Shown: positions 46,038-54,073, counted from the first letter of the stretch. The stretch: 64,000 bases of DNA from Spirochaetales bacterium Spiro_05 (GCA_001603115.1 LVBG01000036.1:1-64000); one strand, 5' to 3'. A program made the numbers and translations. The notes: generated by a model not told the origin, from the sequence alone.

Positions 46038-46882
46038 GCTTCCACCTCTCTTCTCATCTCCGCGATGCACTCCCAGGCCACCTTGTACTCATCCTCGGTC
46101 ATCGAGGCGTTGTGGTACTTCGCCTTGCCCTCCGCAAACGGGAAGCACTTGCCCTTCACCGTGTGCGCCAGTATCGCCGTCGGGCCCTCGGTGTACGCCT
46201 TCGCCGCATCAAGGGCCTCAAGCACCTGCACCATGTCGTGCCCGTCTATCTCGATCACGTTCCAGCCGAACGCCTTCCACTTCTCCACCAGGTTCTCGAT
46301 CGGGAAGATCTCCGCCGTCGTGCTGGTAGCCTGCACACCGTTCCAGTCCACGATCGCCGTCAGGTTGCTCGCGCGGAACACCCGCGCGGCCATCACGGCC
46401 TCCCAGATCTGCCCCTCGGCAAGCTCACCGTCGCCCAGGATCGCGTACACACGGCTCGCGCTCTTGTCCAGCCTCAGCCCCAAAGCCATGCCCAGCGATA
46501 CCGAGAGCCCCTGGCCCAAGGATCCGGTCACCGCCTCGATGCCCGGCGTCCTGTCCATGTCCGGGTGACCCTGCAGCATGCCGTTGAAGGTCTTCACCTT
46601 CCCCAGCTCGCCCCTGTCGAAGTAGCCCAGCTCGGCGAGGCAGGCGTACTGCACCAGCACCGCGTGGCCCTTGCTCATGATGAGCCGGTCGCGGGTGGGG
46701 TCCTTCGGATCGGTCTTGCTGACCTTCATCGTGTGGAAGTACAGCGCCGCCATCACATCCGCTATCGAGCTGCTGCCGCCGAGGTGCCCCACCTTTCCGG
46801 GGGGAATCATCTCCAGGATGTTTGCACGAACCTGGATAGCCTTCAGCTGCAGTTCCTTAATGAGTTCTTGAGAATACTTCAT
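46034..46882 (-). CDS. Transketolase, N-terminal subunit (split enzyme)
   Basis: A 282-residue protein equal to the diphosphate-binding domain. HLGGSSSIADVM, SKGHAVLVQYACLAELG and the Mg/diphosphate motif GDGELAEGQIWEA are visible. The ATG at 46882 has AGGAGAGAG upstream; the longer reading to 47035 overlaps the SDR gene and lacks family similarity. Split transketolases occur in many bacteria and in dedicated sugar pathways (for example apiose and sulfoquinovose routes), so it need not be the housekeeping enzyme. Confidence 0.92.
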   Translation of the reverse strand: MKYSQELIKELQLKAIQVRANILEMIPPGKVGHLGGSSSIADVMAALYFHTMKVSKTDPKDPTRDRLIMSKGHAVLVQYACLAELGYFDRGELGKVKTFNGMLQGHPDMDRTPGIEAVTGSLGQGLSVSLGMALGLRLDKSASRVYAILGDGELAEGQIWEAVMAARVFRASNLTAIVDWNGVQATSTTAEIFPIENLVEKWKAFGWNVIEIDGHDMVQVLEALDAAKAYTEGPTAILAHTVKGKCFPFAEGKAKYHNASMTEDEYKVAWECIAEMRREVEA

Positions 46883-46916
46883 CGTCTCTCTCCTATGCAT
46901 AACGTTAAATACTACC

Positions 46917-47669
46917 TCAGCAGCAGGTGACCCCGCCGTCCACCGGCAGGGCGATCCCGTTGATGAAGGAGGCCTCGTCACTGGCGAGGTACAATACCGA
47001 ATTTGCGACATCGCGCGCCGTGGCAAGGCGCCCAAGCGGCACCTCGTCCAGACGCTGCTGCTTCTTCACCGGGTCCTTGAACATCTCCTGCACCAACGGC
47101 GTGTCCACCGTGCTCGGGTGGATCGAGTTGCAACGGATGTTCTCGCTGCCGTACCGGCTCGCGATCGCCTTGGTCAGCAGCGTAACCGCTCCCTTGGTCG
47201 TCGTGTACGCCTCCGGCGTGTAGCGGTGCCCGATCAGCCCGCACACGCTGCTGGTGTTGATGATCGAGCCGCCGCCCTGGCTGCGCATCACAGCGAGCAC
47301 GCTCTTGGTGCCCAAAAATACGCTGCCCACGTTCACGCTCATCATCGTGCTGAACTCACCCATGCTCATCTCTTCGATGGGTTTTCGGATGTTGATCCCC
47401 GCGTTGTTCACCAGTACGTCGATGCGGCTTTGCTCTGCAACAACCGTAGCAACAACCTGTTTCCAGGCCTCTTCATTGGTGATGTCCATCTGCAGGAACT
47501 TCACCGTTCCCGAAAGATTGGCCAGCTGGGCTTCAGCACGCTTGCCGCTTTCCTCATTGAGGTCGAGCAAGTACACCTTGGCACCGCCCTCGGCAAGCAC
47601 TTGAGCCATTTCAAGACCCAGGCCACCGGCACCGCCGGTGATCAGGATCACTTTATCACGTACATGCAT
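46917..47669 (-). CDS. Short-chain dehydrogenase/reductase
   Basis: A 250-residue SDR with cofactor motif TGGAGGLGLE (residues 11-20), NNAG at 88-91, catalytic Tyr155 and Lys159 (YTTTK) and a C-terminal FINGIALPVDGG. Asp36 suggests NAD(H). Its first third (47400-47669) has the base composition of the flanking native genes, while the rest is GC-rich, so it may be a recombinant gene. SD GGAG. It follows the zinc dehydrogenase by one base. Confidence 0.88.
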   Translation of the reverse strand: MHVRDKVILITGGAGGLGLEMAQVLAEGGAKVYLLDLNEESGKRAEAQLANLSGTVKFLQMDITNEEAWKQVVATVVAEQSRIDVLVNNAGINIRKPIEEMSMGEFSTMMSVNVGSVFLGTKSVLAVMRSQGGGSIINTSSVCGLIGHRYTPEAYTTTKGAVTLLTKAIASRYGSENIRCNSIHPSTVDTPLVQEMFKDPVKKQQRLDEVPLGRLATARDVANSVLYLASDEASFINGIALPVDGGVTCC

Positions 47670-47670
47670 C

Positions 47671-48699
47671 CTAGCTCTCCAGGATGACTTTCAGCATCTT
47701 GCCCTCGCGGTTGTTCTCCAGGTCCTTGAAGGCCTGGACTCCATCCTCGAGCTTGTAGATGTTGGTCATCAGCGGCTTGGTGTCGATCTTGCCTTCCGAA
47801 AGGAGGCGAAGACTATCGGCAAAGCCGTCCAGATCGTAGACATAGTTGCCCTTGATCTTCAGTTCCATGGTAACGATCTTCTGCATCGGGACCTCGACCA
47901 CCTTGGCGGCATTGCCGATCCAGATGGCGGTTCCCCCGATCTTCAGGCATTCCAGGGAGTTCTGCGCAGTCGGGGCAATACCCACTGCCTCGATGGAGAT
48001 ATCACAGCCCTTGCCGCCGGTGAGGCGCTTGATGCCGTCCATGAAAACCTCAGTTCTGGGGTTCAGGACGTCATCGGCTCCCATCTGCTTGGCAATATCG
48101 AGGCGGAAGTCGGTGGCATCACTGATGATGACATGCTTCGCTCCACGGTACTTGAGCAAGGCGAGGACAAGCAAGCCGATGGTACCGGCACCAATGACGA
48201 TGATATGCTCTGCTTCCTTCAGTTCCTCATCGCTGATCTTGAAGACCGAACGGTAGGCTACAGCCAAGGGCTCGGTGAAGGCAGCTTCGTTGAAGGAGAT
48301 GCCGTCGAACGGAAGCAGATACTTCTCGTCGATGGCCACATACTCGCACATCGAGCCATTGGCATCGAGCACACCCATGCAGATACCTTCAGGACAGAGG
48401 TTGACCATACCCTTCTTGCAAAGGTCACAGACCCCGCAGTAAGGCTTGGGGAACACCACGACCTTCTCTCCGACTGCATAGCGACCGCCTTTTGGAGCTT
48501 CGGCAATGATGCCGGAGAACTCGTGGCCCATGATCATGGGGGCAGTCCTGCGGCCGGTCTTTCCCATATAGCCCTCGAAGTCCGAGCCGCAGATACCATT
48601 CGATTTGACCTGGATGAGGTACTGCCCAGCCTTGAGTTCCGGCTTGGGGATGTCCCTCAGTTCCATTACCTTGTCAGCAACATAGAACAATGCTTTCAT
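47671..48699 (-). CDS. Zinc-dependent medium-chain dehydrogenase
   Basis: A 342-residue MDR-family polyol or hydroxyacid dehydrogenase. GICGSD supplies the catalytic-zinc Cys, GHEFSG the His/Glu, and YCGVCDLCKKGMVNLC the four-Cys structural zinc site. The cofactor loop is VIGAGTIGLL. It resembles sorbitol, L-threonine and L-idonate 5-dehydrogenases. It is the first enzyme gene after the TRAP transporter and so is a candidate for the first oxidation of the imported compound. SD AAGGAT. Confidence 0.88.
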   Translation of the reverse strand: MKALFYVADKVMELRDIPKPELKAGQYLIQVKSNGICGSDFEGYMGKTGRRTAPMIMGHEFSGIIAEAPKGGRYAVGEKVVVFPKPYCGVCDLCKKGMVNLCPEGICMGVLDANGSMCEYVAIDEKYLLPFDGISFNEAAFTEPLAVAYRSVFKISDEELKEAEHIIVIGAGTIGLLVLALLKYRGAKHVIISDATDFRLDIAKQMGADDVLNPRTEVFMDGIKRLTGGKGCDISIEAVGIAPTAQNSLECLKIGGTAIWIGNAAKVVEVPMQKIVTMELKIKGNYVYDLDGFADSLRLLSEGKIDTKPLMTNIYKLEDGVQAFKDLENNREGKMLKVILES

Positions 48700-48724
48700 T
48701 TCACTATCCTTCTTTCAAACAAAC

Positions 48725-50008
48725 CTAATAAATATAGCCAAGCAAGCGAGGCAGGAAGAGGATCACTTCAGGCACAAAGGTCATGATCATCAATGCCACT
48801 ATTTCTATGAACACGAACGGCAAAACCGCCTTGGACAAACGTTCGATGCTGATTTTCGCAATCGGGGCTGCCACATAGAGACAGGTTCCTACCGGTGGGG
48901 TGATCAGACCAAGGTTGAGGTTGACCAACATGACGATTGCAAAGTGCAGTGGCTGGATTCCCAAAGCAAGTGCGATCGGCAGGAAGATCGGAGCAAGAAT
49001 CAGAACGCTGGCACCCGGATCCATGATCATACCCATGAAGAGCAGGAAGACGTTGAGCAGCAGGAGGAATACATACTTGTTGCTGGTCAGACTCAGCATG
49101 AAGTTTGCAATCAGGGAGGGAATGCGCTCGATGGCCAAGACCTGGCCAAACAGGTTTGCCATAGCGATGACCAACAAGGTTACCGATGAGGCTACCGCTG
49201 CACCAACAAAACTATCAAAGACATCCTTCAATCTCATGGTCTTGAGTAGGAAGAGACCGGCAATAATTGCGTAGATACAGGCGATGACAGCTGCTTCGGT
49301 CGGAGTGAACATGCCGCTGAAGATACCAACTACCAGGACGACCGGACACATCATGCCGATGAGAGATTCCTTGAGGGTGTACAACACTTCCTTCATAGGA
49401 AGCTTGAGCGCTCTCCTGGGATGGTTGTACTTCTTTGCATACACATAGGAGAGTATCATCAAGACCAATGCCACCAACAGACCGGGCACATAGCCGGCTG
49501 CAAAGAGTGCACCAACCGACTCACCGGTAGCCATGGAATAGATGACCATGACAACACTGGGAGGGATGATGGGGCCGATGACCGAGGAAGCAACAGTAAC
49601 TGCTGCTGCGTACTCAGGGGTGTACCCTTCCTTCTCCATGGCAGGAATCAGGATCGAACCCAGGGCTGCAGTGTCAGCGACACCACTTCCGGTGATACCT
49701 GCAAAGAAGACACTTGCCACGATGTTGATCTGTGCCAAGGCTCCGGGAATCCTGCCGACCAGCATATTGGAGAAGCTGATCAAGGCATCGGTGATCTTGG
49801 AACGGTTCATCAACTCGCCGGCGAGGATGAAGAACGGGATTGCCAGCAAGATGTAGTTGTCGATACCGCTGTACATCTTCTGACCGATCATACTCAGGGG
49901 GATGTTACCCAAGAACAGGAAATAGTAGAGGGAGGAGGCTCCCAGAACAAACGCAATGGGAATACCAATCACCATGGCGCCAATAAATACCACAAAAAGA
50001 ATACCCAT
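48725..50008 (-). CDS. TRAP transporter large permease, DctM type
   Basis: A 427-residue inner-membrane protein with about eleven or twelve hydrophobic segments. GITGSGVADTAALGSILIPAM and VGPIIPPSVVMV-like segments (here IGPIIPPSVVMVIYS) are DctM hallmarks. It forms the sodium-coupled channel with the DctQ-type subunit encoded upstream. Confidence 0.94.
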   Translation of the reverse strand: MGILFVVFIGAMVIGIPIAFVLGASSLYYFLFLGNIPLSMIGQKMYSGIDNYILLAIPFFILAGELMNRSKITDALISFSNMLVGRIPGALAQINIVASVFFAGITGSGVADTAALGSILIPAMEKEGYTPEYAAAVTVASSVIGPIIPPSVVMVIYSMATGESVGALFAAGYVPGLLVALVLMILSYVYAKKYNHPRRALKLPMKEVLYTLKESLIGMMCPVVLVVGIFSGMFTPTEAAVIACIYAIIAGLFLLKTMRLKDVFDSFVGAAVASSVTLLVIAMANLFGQVLAIERIPSLIANFMLSLTSNKYVFLLLLNVFLLFMGMIMDPGASVLILAPIFLPIALALGIQPLHFAIVMLVNLNLGLITPPVGTCLYVAAPIAKISIERLSKAVLPFVFIEIVALMIMTFVPEVILFLPRLLGYIY

Positions 50009-50019
50009 GGTTTACTCCC

Positions 50020-50532
50020 TTATACGCTGACAGTCTTGCCGGCTATTTCTTTGCTGACAAGCAGATCTCCAAGCCCCCAAGCAAGATGAAAGAACATCAT
50101 GAAAAAGCTTGCAGGGATGAAAAGTTTCACATATTTCATCGAAAGTGCAATGATATCACCACGAATACGGGTTGCCTTGATGGCAGCCTCATAGCTGTTG
50201 AAGAAGAAATATACAACAGAGAACATCAGCACAAGGTAGGCAATTACCCCAACAACCTTGCCAATTTTGGCAGGGAGGCTGTTGACGACAAGGTTGACTC
50301 CTGCGTGTTGTTTGTTGCGTAGTGCTGCGCTCGCACCGACATACGTGAGGCTTACCAAGCCCCAGCGGGCGAATTCCTCAGTCCAGGAGAAACGCAGGCT
50401 GGTGAATCGGGCAACCACCCCAAGGGTGATGACCAGAAACACGCTGATAAGAATGATAGTTGCCATATAGGTGGCAATCTTACCGAGGACCCAACTGATC
50501 CTATCCAATACCTTAACCACAGTGTACCTCAT
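50020..50532 (-). CDS. TRAP transporter small permease, DctQ type
   Basis: A 170-residue membrane protein with four hydrophobic segments and the conserved FSWTEEFARWGLVSLTYVGA region, as in DctQ. The ATG at 50532 has no Shine-Dalgarno; a GTG at 50520 has GAGG six bases upstream (the GAGG overlaps the ATG), so the real protein may be four residues shorter. It lies 11 bases before the DctM-type gene. Confidence 0.9.
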   Translation of the reverse strand: MRYTVVKVLDRISWVLGKIATYMATIILISVFLVITLGVVARFTSLRFSWTEEFARWGLVSLTYVGASAALRNKQHAGVNLVVNSLPAKIGKVVGVIAYLVLMFSVVYFFFNSYEAAIKATRIRGDIIALSMKYVKLFIPASFFMMFFHLAWGLGDLLVSKEIAGKTVSV

Positions 50533-50540
50533 TATAGGAA

Positions 50541-50569
50541 GACGACCGCCAATGAGCTTGGCGGCCGTC
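50541..50569 (-). terminator. Intercistronic hairpin after the TRAP binding-protein gene
   Basis: Arms GACG-A-CCGCCAA and TTGGCGG-C-CGTC around TGAGC, 11 paired bases with one mismatch, between the DctP-type stop (50584) and the DctQ-type start. There is no T-run on the minus strand. Confidence 0.65.
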
Positions 50570-50583
50570 CAGTCTCAAAGTGC

Positions 50584-51732
50584 TTACCAGCCGAACTTGG
50601 CTTCAGACTTCTTCACTTCTGCAAGGAACTTGTCAACGATCTCATTGCCAACCTCACCACGGAGCCAGTCATAGGTGGGTGCGGCGGCCTGCTTGAAGAG
50701 CTCGAGCTCCTCAGCATTCGGAACGTAGATTTCCATCGACTTTTTGATGGACTCGAAGTCCAGAACGCGGGAAGCGAGTCCCTCTGCAGCGCGGTCAGCG
50801 GTCTGTGCATGGTATGCTGCAACCGTGATGATGTGCTGGTAGTTCTCAGGCAGCTTGTTCCAGAAATCGCTGTTGATCAACACGAAGTTCTCACTCCAGG
50901 TGTGTCCATCAAGGGTGATGTACTTCTGTACTTCGTTCCACTTGTTGGCAGCAATGTTCCAAATCGGGTTCTCCTGTCCGTCAACAACACCGGTCTGTGC
51001 AGCGGTGTAGATCTCACCGGAAGCGAGCGGGGTTGCGCTTGCGCCCATGGCTTCAACCATCTTGACGTAGATCGGGCTCTGCATAACGCGGAACTTGAGT
51101 CCCTTCATGTCTGCAGGAGTGCGGATCGGGCGTACGTTGTTGGTGAAGTGACGGGTTCCGTTCTGACCAACGGAGAGCATCTTCAGGCCGCTGATCTCTT
51201 CGAGCTCAGCAGTCATTTCCTTCCAAAGGTCGCTGGTGTCAAAGAAGTCCCATGCGATCTCGTCACTCTTGAAGACGTAGGGGAGGAAGATGACCTGGGT
51301 CTCAGGCATCAGGGAGGAGATGGTTCCGGTGGTGGTGACCATCTCGATACCACCGCTCATTGCCATTTCCATGGTTGCCTTGGTGTCACCGAGGGCATTG
51401 CCAGGATAGAGCTCAACAGCAATCTTTCCGTTGGAGCTTGCTTCGACCATGCTCTTGAAAACAAGTGCATAGGCATGCTCAGGAAGGGGAAGCTTGGAGA
51501 TATCGGGCCAGGTGGCGGCATCATAGTAAGCGAAGCGAATGGTGTAGTCGGGCTTCACCGTGCGGACTTCCTGTCTCACAGAAACGGCTGTGCTCGGTGC
51601 AGCGGCAGCAGCAGCAGTAGCAGCAGGCAGGGTGCCAGCGGTGCTTGCAGCAGCGGTTGCCTTCTTCTCACAACCAAAGAACAGGAACGAGGCAGCAGCG
51701 ACAAGCGCTAGAACGGCCAATGTTTTTTTCAT
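50584..51732 (-). CDS. TRAP transporter substrate-binding protein, DctP type
   Basis: A 382-residue periplasmic binding protein. MKKTLAVLALVAAASFLFFGC is a lipoprotein signal with the lipobox Cys at residue 21, unlike the other five binding proteins of the window, which have no Cys. An Ala-rich linker follows. The mature part has LKFRVMQSPIYVKMVEAMGA, with the ligand-binding Arg of the family, and ENFVLINSDFWNKLPE. The ligand is probably an organic or sugar acid. The ATG at 51732 is 12 bases from AAGGAG, longer than usual. Confidence 0.92.
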   Translation of the reverse strand: MKKTLAVLALVAAASFLFFGCEKKATAAASTAGTLPAATAAAAAAPSTAVSVRQEVRTVKPDYTIRFAYYDAATWPDISKLPLPEHAYALVFKSMVEASSNGKIAVELYPGNALGDTKATMEMAMSGGIEMVTTTGTISSLMPETQVIFLPYVFKSDEIAWDFFDTSDLWKEMTAELEEISGLKMLSVGQNGTRHFTNNVRPIRTPADMKGLKFRVMQSPIYVKMVEAMGASATPLASGEIYTAAQTGVVDGQENPIWNIAANKWNEVQKYITLDGHTWSENFVLINSDFWNKLPENYQHIITVAAYHAQTADRAAEGLASRVLDFESIKKSMEIYVPNAEELELFKQAAAPTYDWLRGEVGNEIVDKFLAEVKKSEAKFGW

Positions 51733-51772
51733 AGCAGTACAATTCTCCTTTATGGATTCTAACAATAAACTC

Positions 51773-51801
51773 ATCATACAAGTGAAAAATCAATCTGTAA
51801 A
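51773..51801 (-). promoter_or_regulatory. Promoter of the TRAP operon
   Basis: -35 TTTACA (51796-51801), 17-base spacer, -10 TATGAT (51773-51778). A half-site TTGTAT, matching the palindrome in front of the regulator gene, overlaps the -10. Confidence 0.7.
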
Positions 51802-51854
51802 GAAAAATTTTCATAATTTTAGTATAAAGTAGCTATTTCTTTATAAATTATTGG

Positions 51855-51881
51855 TTTGTACATATCCTAGCAAAATACAAA
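51855..51881. promoter_or_regulatory. Spaced inverted repeat between the TRAP operon and its regulator
   Basis: Arms TTTGTA (51855-51860) and TACAAA (51876-51881) lie 15 bases apart in the middle of the divergent region. The half-sites are related to those of the palindrome at 51926-51944, so it may be an auxiliary operator. Confidence 0.4.
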
Positions 51882-51905
51882 TATTTATTTATCGATAGAT
51901 AAAGC

Positions 51906-51944
51906 TTGCATTGGAGAGAAACTACTTGTATTATAAGTATACAA
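51906..51944 (+). promoter_or_regulatory. Promoter and overlapping operator of the GntR/FCD regulator
   Basis: -35 TTGCAT (51906-51911), 17-base spacer, -10 TATTAT (51929-51934). A palindrome TTGTAT-N7-ATACAA (51926-51944) covers the -10 exactly, so a bound regulator would occlude RNA polymerase. This fits autoregulation. Confidence 0.65.
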
Positions 51945-51959
51945 AAGGAGAAAATCATC

Positions 51960-52676
51960 ATGGAGAATATGGACGGAAAACCCCAGGCTTTGAGGACCCA
52001 AATCTTTCAGAAGCTGAAAAATAGGATCGAGGCCGGAACTTGGGATATTGGGGATAAATTCCCTTCAGAGAACCAGCTGTGCCAAGAGTATGGTGTCAGC
52101 AGGGTCACCGTCCGTTCGGCCATCCAGCAGCTTGAGGCAGTGGGTCTCATCAAGACTCACCAGGGAGGACGCACCCAAGTGGTCCGTCACCGGGTCAAGG
52201 GATCGGTCGCCTCGCTCAATCCCCTGGCAGGGATTAACCTGCAGACAGACATCATCAAGGTGCTCGAGTATCGCTTGGTCGTAGAGAAAGGCACCATCGG
52301 ACTGGCAGTACAGCATATCACTGACGACGATCTGGCAGACCTGGAAGAGATCTTCAACATGATGCTCATCCATCACGATGATGTGAAGAAGTTCAGCCAA
52401 GCAGACTATCTCTTCCACCGCAAGATTGCAGAGTCATCGAAGAACCCCATCCTCATCCAGGCAAACCAGAGCATCGAGGAAGTGCTTGCAAACACGATGG
52501 ACAACATCGTCACCCTCCTCGGTTGCGCCATCGGCATCCGGTATCACCGCCTGCTCCTCTCTTCCTTGAGGATGCGCGATAAAAATGCCTGCGAGCAACT
52601 CATGGAAGAGCACCTGCAGGCAACAATTGATGGAATCAGGAATTTCCTGGTGGTAAGTCAGGTATCCTTGGCTTAG
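51960..52676 (+). CDS. GntR-family regulator with FCD domain
   Basis: A 238-residue regulator: winged helix (about 10-75, with FPSENQLCQEYGVSRVTVRS) and a C-terminal FCD domain with likely metal/ligand residues in YLFHRKIAESS, IRYHRLLLSS and LMEEHLQA. It is divergent from the ten-gene TRAP operon and probably controls it in response to the imported acid or an intermediate. ATG at 51960, nine bases after AAAAGGAG. The 3' end overlaps the small gamma-like gene on the other strand by four bases. Confidence 0.9.
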   Translation: MENMDGKPQALRTQIFQKLKNRIEAGTWDIGDKFPSENQLCQEYGVSRVTVRSAIQQLEAVGLIKTHQGGRTQVVRHRVKGSVASLNPLAGINLQTDIIKVLEYRLVVEKGTIGLAVQHITDDDLADLEEIFNMMLIHHDDVKKFSQADYLFHRKIAESSKNPILIQANQSIEEVLANTMDNIVTLLGCAIGIRYHRLLLSSLRMRDKNACEQLMEEHLQATIDGIRNFLVVSQVSLA

Positions 52677-52798
52677 GAGGGTTTATCCTTCTTCCTCCCC
52701 AAGACCAGGAGGAGGAGGAAGATGACCAGGATGACGGTAAAGATACCCGCCATCCCCTGTCCCATCAGCGTCAAGGATTTCAGAAATGTCGTGTGCAT
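52673..52798 (-). CDS. 41-residue OadG-like single-span membrane protein
   Basis: A very small gene with AGGAGG five bases before the ATG, ten bases after the OadB-like gene. The protein starts MHTTFLKSLTLMGQGMAGIF, has one hydrophobic helix (about residues 17-34, ILVIFLLLLVLG) and ends in a basic/polar tail RKKDKPS. The GQGMAGIF segment before the helix resembles the start of sodium-pump decarboxylase gamma subunits (OadG), which are about 80 residues; here the C-terminal zinc-binding tail is absent. Assignment rests on the motif and on position next to OadB. Confidence 0.65.
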   Translation of the reverse strand: MHTTFLKSLTLMGQGMAGIFTVILVIFLLLLVLGRKKDKPS

Positions 52799-52807
52799 GA
52801 TCGCCTC

Positions 52808-53944
52808 CTACAACAAGCCTGGGACAAGCCCCAGGATGACGCCGCCTGCGATGACCGAGGCGATTTGTCCGGCAACGTTTGCCCCGACTGCATGCATCAA
52901 GAGGTGATTCTGCGGATCGGCCTGCTGGCCCATCCGTTGAATGACCCTCGCCGACATCGGAAAGGCCGATATTCCTGCCGCCCCTACCATCGGATTGACC
53001 TTCTGCTTCACAAAGAGGTTGAGAATCTTGGCAAACACTACTCCTGCTATCGTATCAAAGACAAACGCTGCAAGGCCGAGAGCCATGATCATGAGGGTTT
53101 GGATTGTCACAAACGAGTCAGCCTTCATCGTGGAGGCGATGGTGATACCCAACAACAGGGTGATGAGGTTCACCAACACCGTCTGAGCCGCAGTGGAAAG
53201 GGTGTCGAGCACCGTGCACTCACGGATCAGGTTGCCGAACATCAGCATCCCTACCAAGGAGACCGATGCAGGGGCAATATAGCCTGCCACCACCGTGACG
53301 ATGATCGGAAAGAGAATCTTGGAGCGCTTGGAGACCGAACGAGGATTGTACGGCATGCGGATCATCCGCTCTTTCTTGGTCGTCACCAGCTTGATGGCAA
53401 AGGGCTGGATGATCGGGACCAAGGCCATATACGAGTAGGCGGCAATGGCAATCGGCCCGATGTAGGTGCTGCCCAGCACTTGGCTTACCAGAATCGAAGT
53501 GGGTCCATCTGCAGCTCCTATGATGCCGATGGAAGCGGCATCGACCAGGCTGAAGCCCATGAGCGTTGCCAAGGAGATGGTGGCAAAGATGCCCCACTGC
53601 GCTGCAGCACCGAAGAGGATGAGCTTGGGATTCGCCAAAAGCGGCCCGAAATCGATCATTGCCCCAATACCGATGAAGAGCAGCAGCGGCATCGCCTCTG
53701 CAGCCTCGATGCCAAGGTGGAACAGCCAATCAAGGATACCTGGCACCTCTCCGATGCCGACCATCATCTGGTTGACGGCTCCCGAGAAGGGAAGATTGAC
53801 CAAAATGGCCCCGAAGCCCATGGGAAGCAACAGAGAAGGCTCCAATTTCTTGGCAATCGCCAGATAGATGAGAAGACCCCCCACACCAAACATAACCAAT
53901 TGCTTCCACGTGGTGTTGAGCAGCCCGTCCAACAAGAAGTCCAT
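52808..53944 (-). CDS. Sodium-ion-translocating decarboxylase beta subunit (OadB/GcdB/MmdB family)
   Basis: A 378-residue inner-membrane protein with about nine to eleven hydrophobic segments. GIGAMIDFGPLLANPK (residues 92-107) and GIIGAADGPTSI with Asp146 are family hallmarks for sodium translocation and carboxybiotin decarboxylation; the C-terminal VGAAGISAFPMSARV and MHAVGANVAGQ are also conserved. No alpha (carboxyltransferase) or biotin-carrier gene is in the window, so partners must be encoded elsewhere. The SD is GGGGG, six bases before the ATG, in a leader with alternative pairing. Confidence 0.92.
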   Translation of the reverse strand: MDFLLDGLLNTTWKQLVMFGVGGLLIYLAIAKKLEPSLLLPMGFGAILVNLPFSGAVNQMMVGIGEVPGILDWLFHLGIEAAEAMPLLLFIGIGAMIDFGPLLANPKLILFGAAAQWGIFATISLATLMGFSLVDAASIGIIGAADGPTSILVSQVLGSTYIGPIAIAAYSYMALVPIIQPFAIKLVTTKKERMIRMPYNPRSVSKRSKILFPIIVTVVAGYIAPASVSLVGMLMFGNLIRECTVLDTLSTAAQTVLVNLITLLLGITIASTMKADSFVTIQTLMIMALGLAAFVFDTIAGVVFAKILNLFVKQKVNPMVGAAGISAFPMSARVIQRMGQQADPQNHLLMHAVGANVAGQIASVIAGGVILGLVPGLL

Positions 53945-53950
53945 AGAGAA

Positions 53951-54010
53951 CCCCCAGGGAGAAGAATGGGGGGAGAAGTTGACTTCGCACGATGGCTATG
54001 AAGCTCCCCC
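53951..54010 (-). promoter_or_regulatory. Structured leader of the OadB-like gene with alternative pairings
   Basis: On the transcript a 5' GGGGGAG (54004-54010) can pair with CUCCCCC (53969-53975), enclosing a smaller GAAG/CUUC stem. The same C-run can instead pair with the Shine-Dalgarno GGGGG at 53951-53955. The two pairings exclude each other, so the leader could switch the ribosome site between open and closed. No known riboswitch class was recognised. Confidence 0.4.
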
Positions 54011-54020
54011 AACGTCACTC

Positions 54021-54049
54021 ATGATAGAGGGTGGAAATGGTTTGGTCAA
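54021..54049 (-). promoter_or_regulatory. Promoter of the OadB-like gene
   Basis: -35 TTGACC (54044-54049), 17-base spacer, -10 TATCAT (54021-54026). The predicted start is at about 54014, giving a leader of about 70 bases. Confidence 0.65.
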
Positions 54050-54073
54050 ATACATATCACAAAGAACAAACAA

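Noticed and set aside
44155-46930. Long plus-strand open frames (334, 469 and 307 residues) opposite the GarR-type and transketolase genes
   Set aside because: They are His/Arg/Ala-rich, low-complexity translations of the high-GC complement of well supported genes and resemble no family; few stop codons are expected at this GC.
46883-47035. N-terminal extension of the transketolase N-subunit
   Set aside because: The extra residues are the shadow of the SDR 3' end; ATG 46882 has a good SD and begins the family-like sequence.
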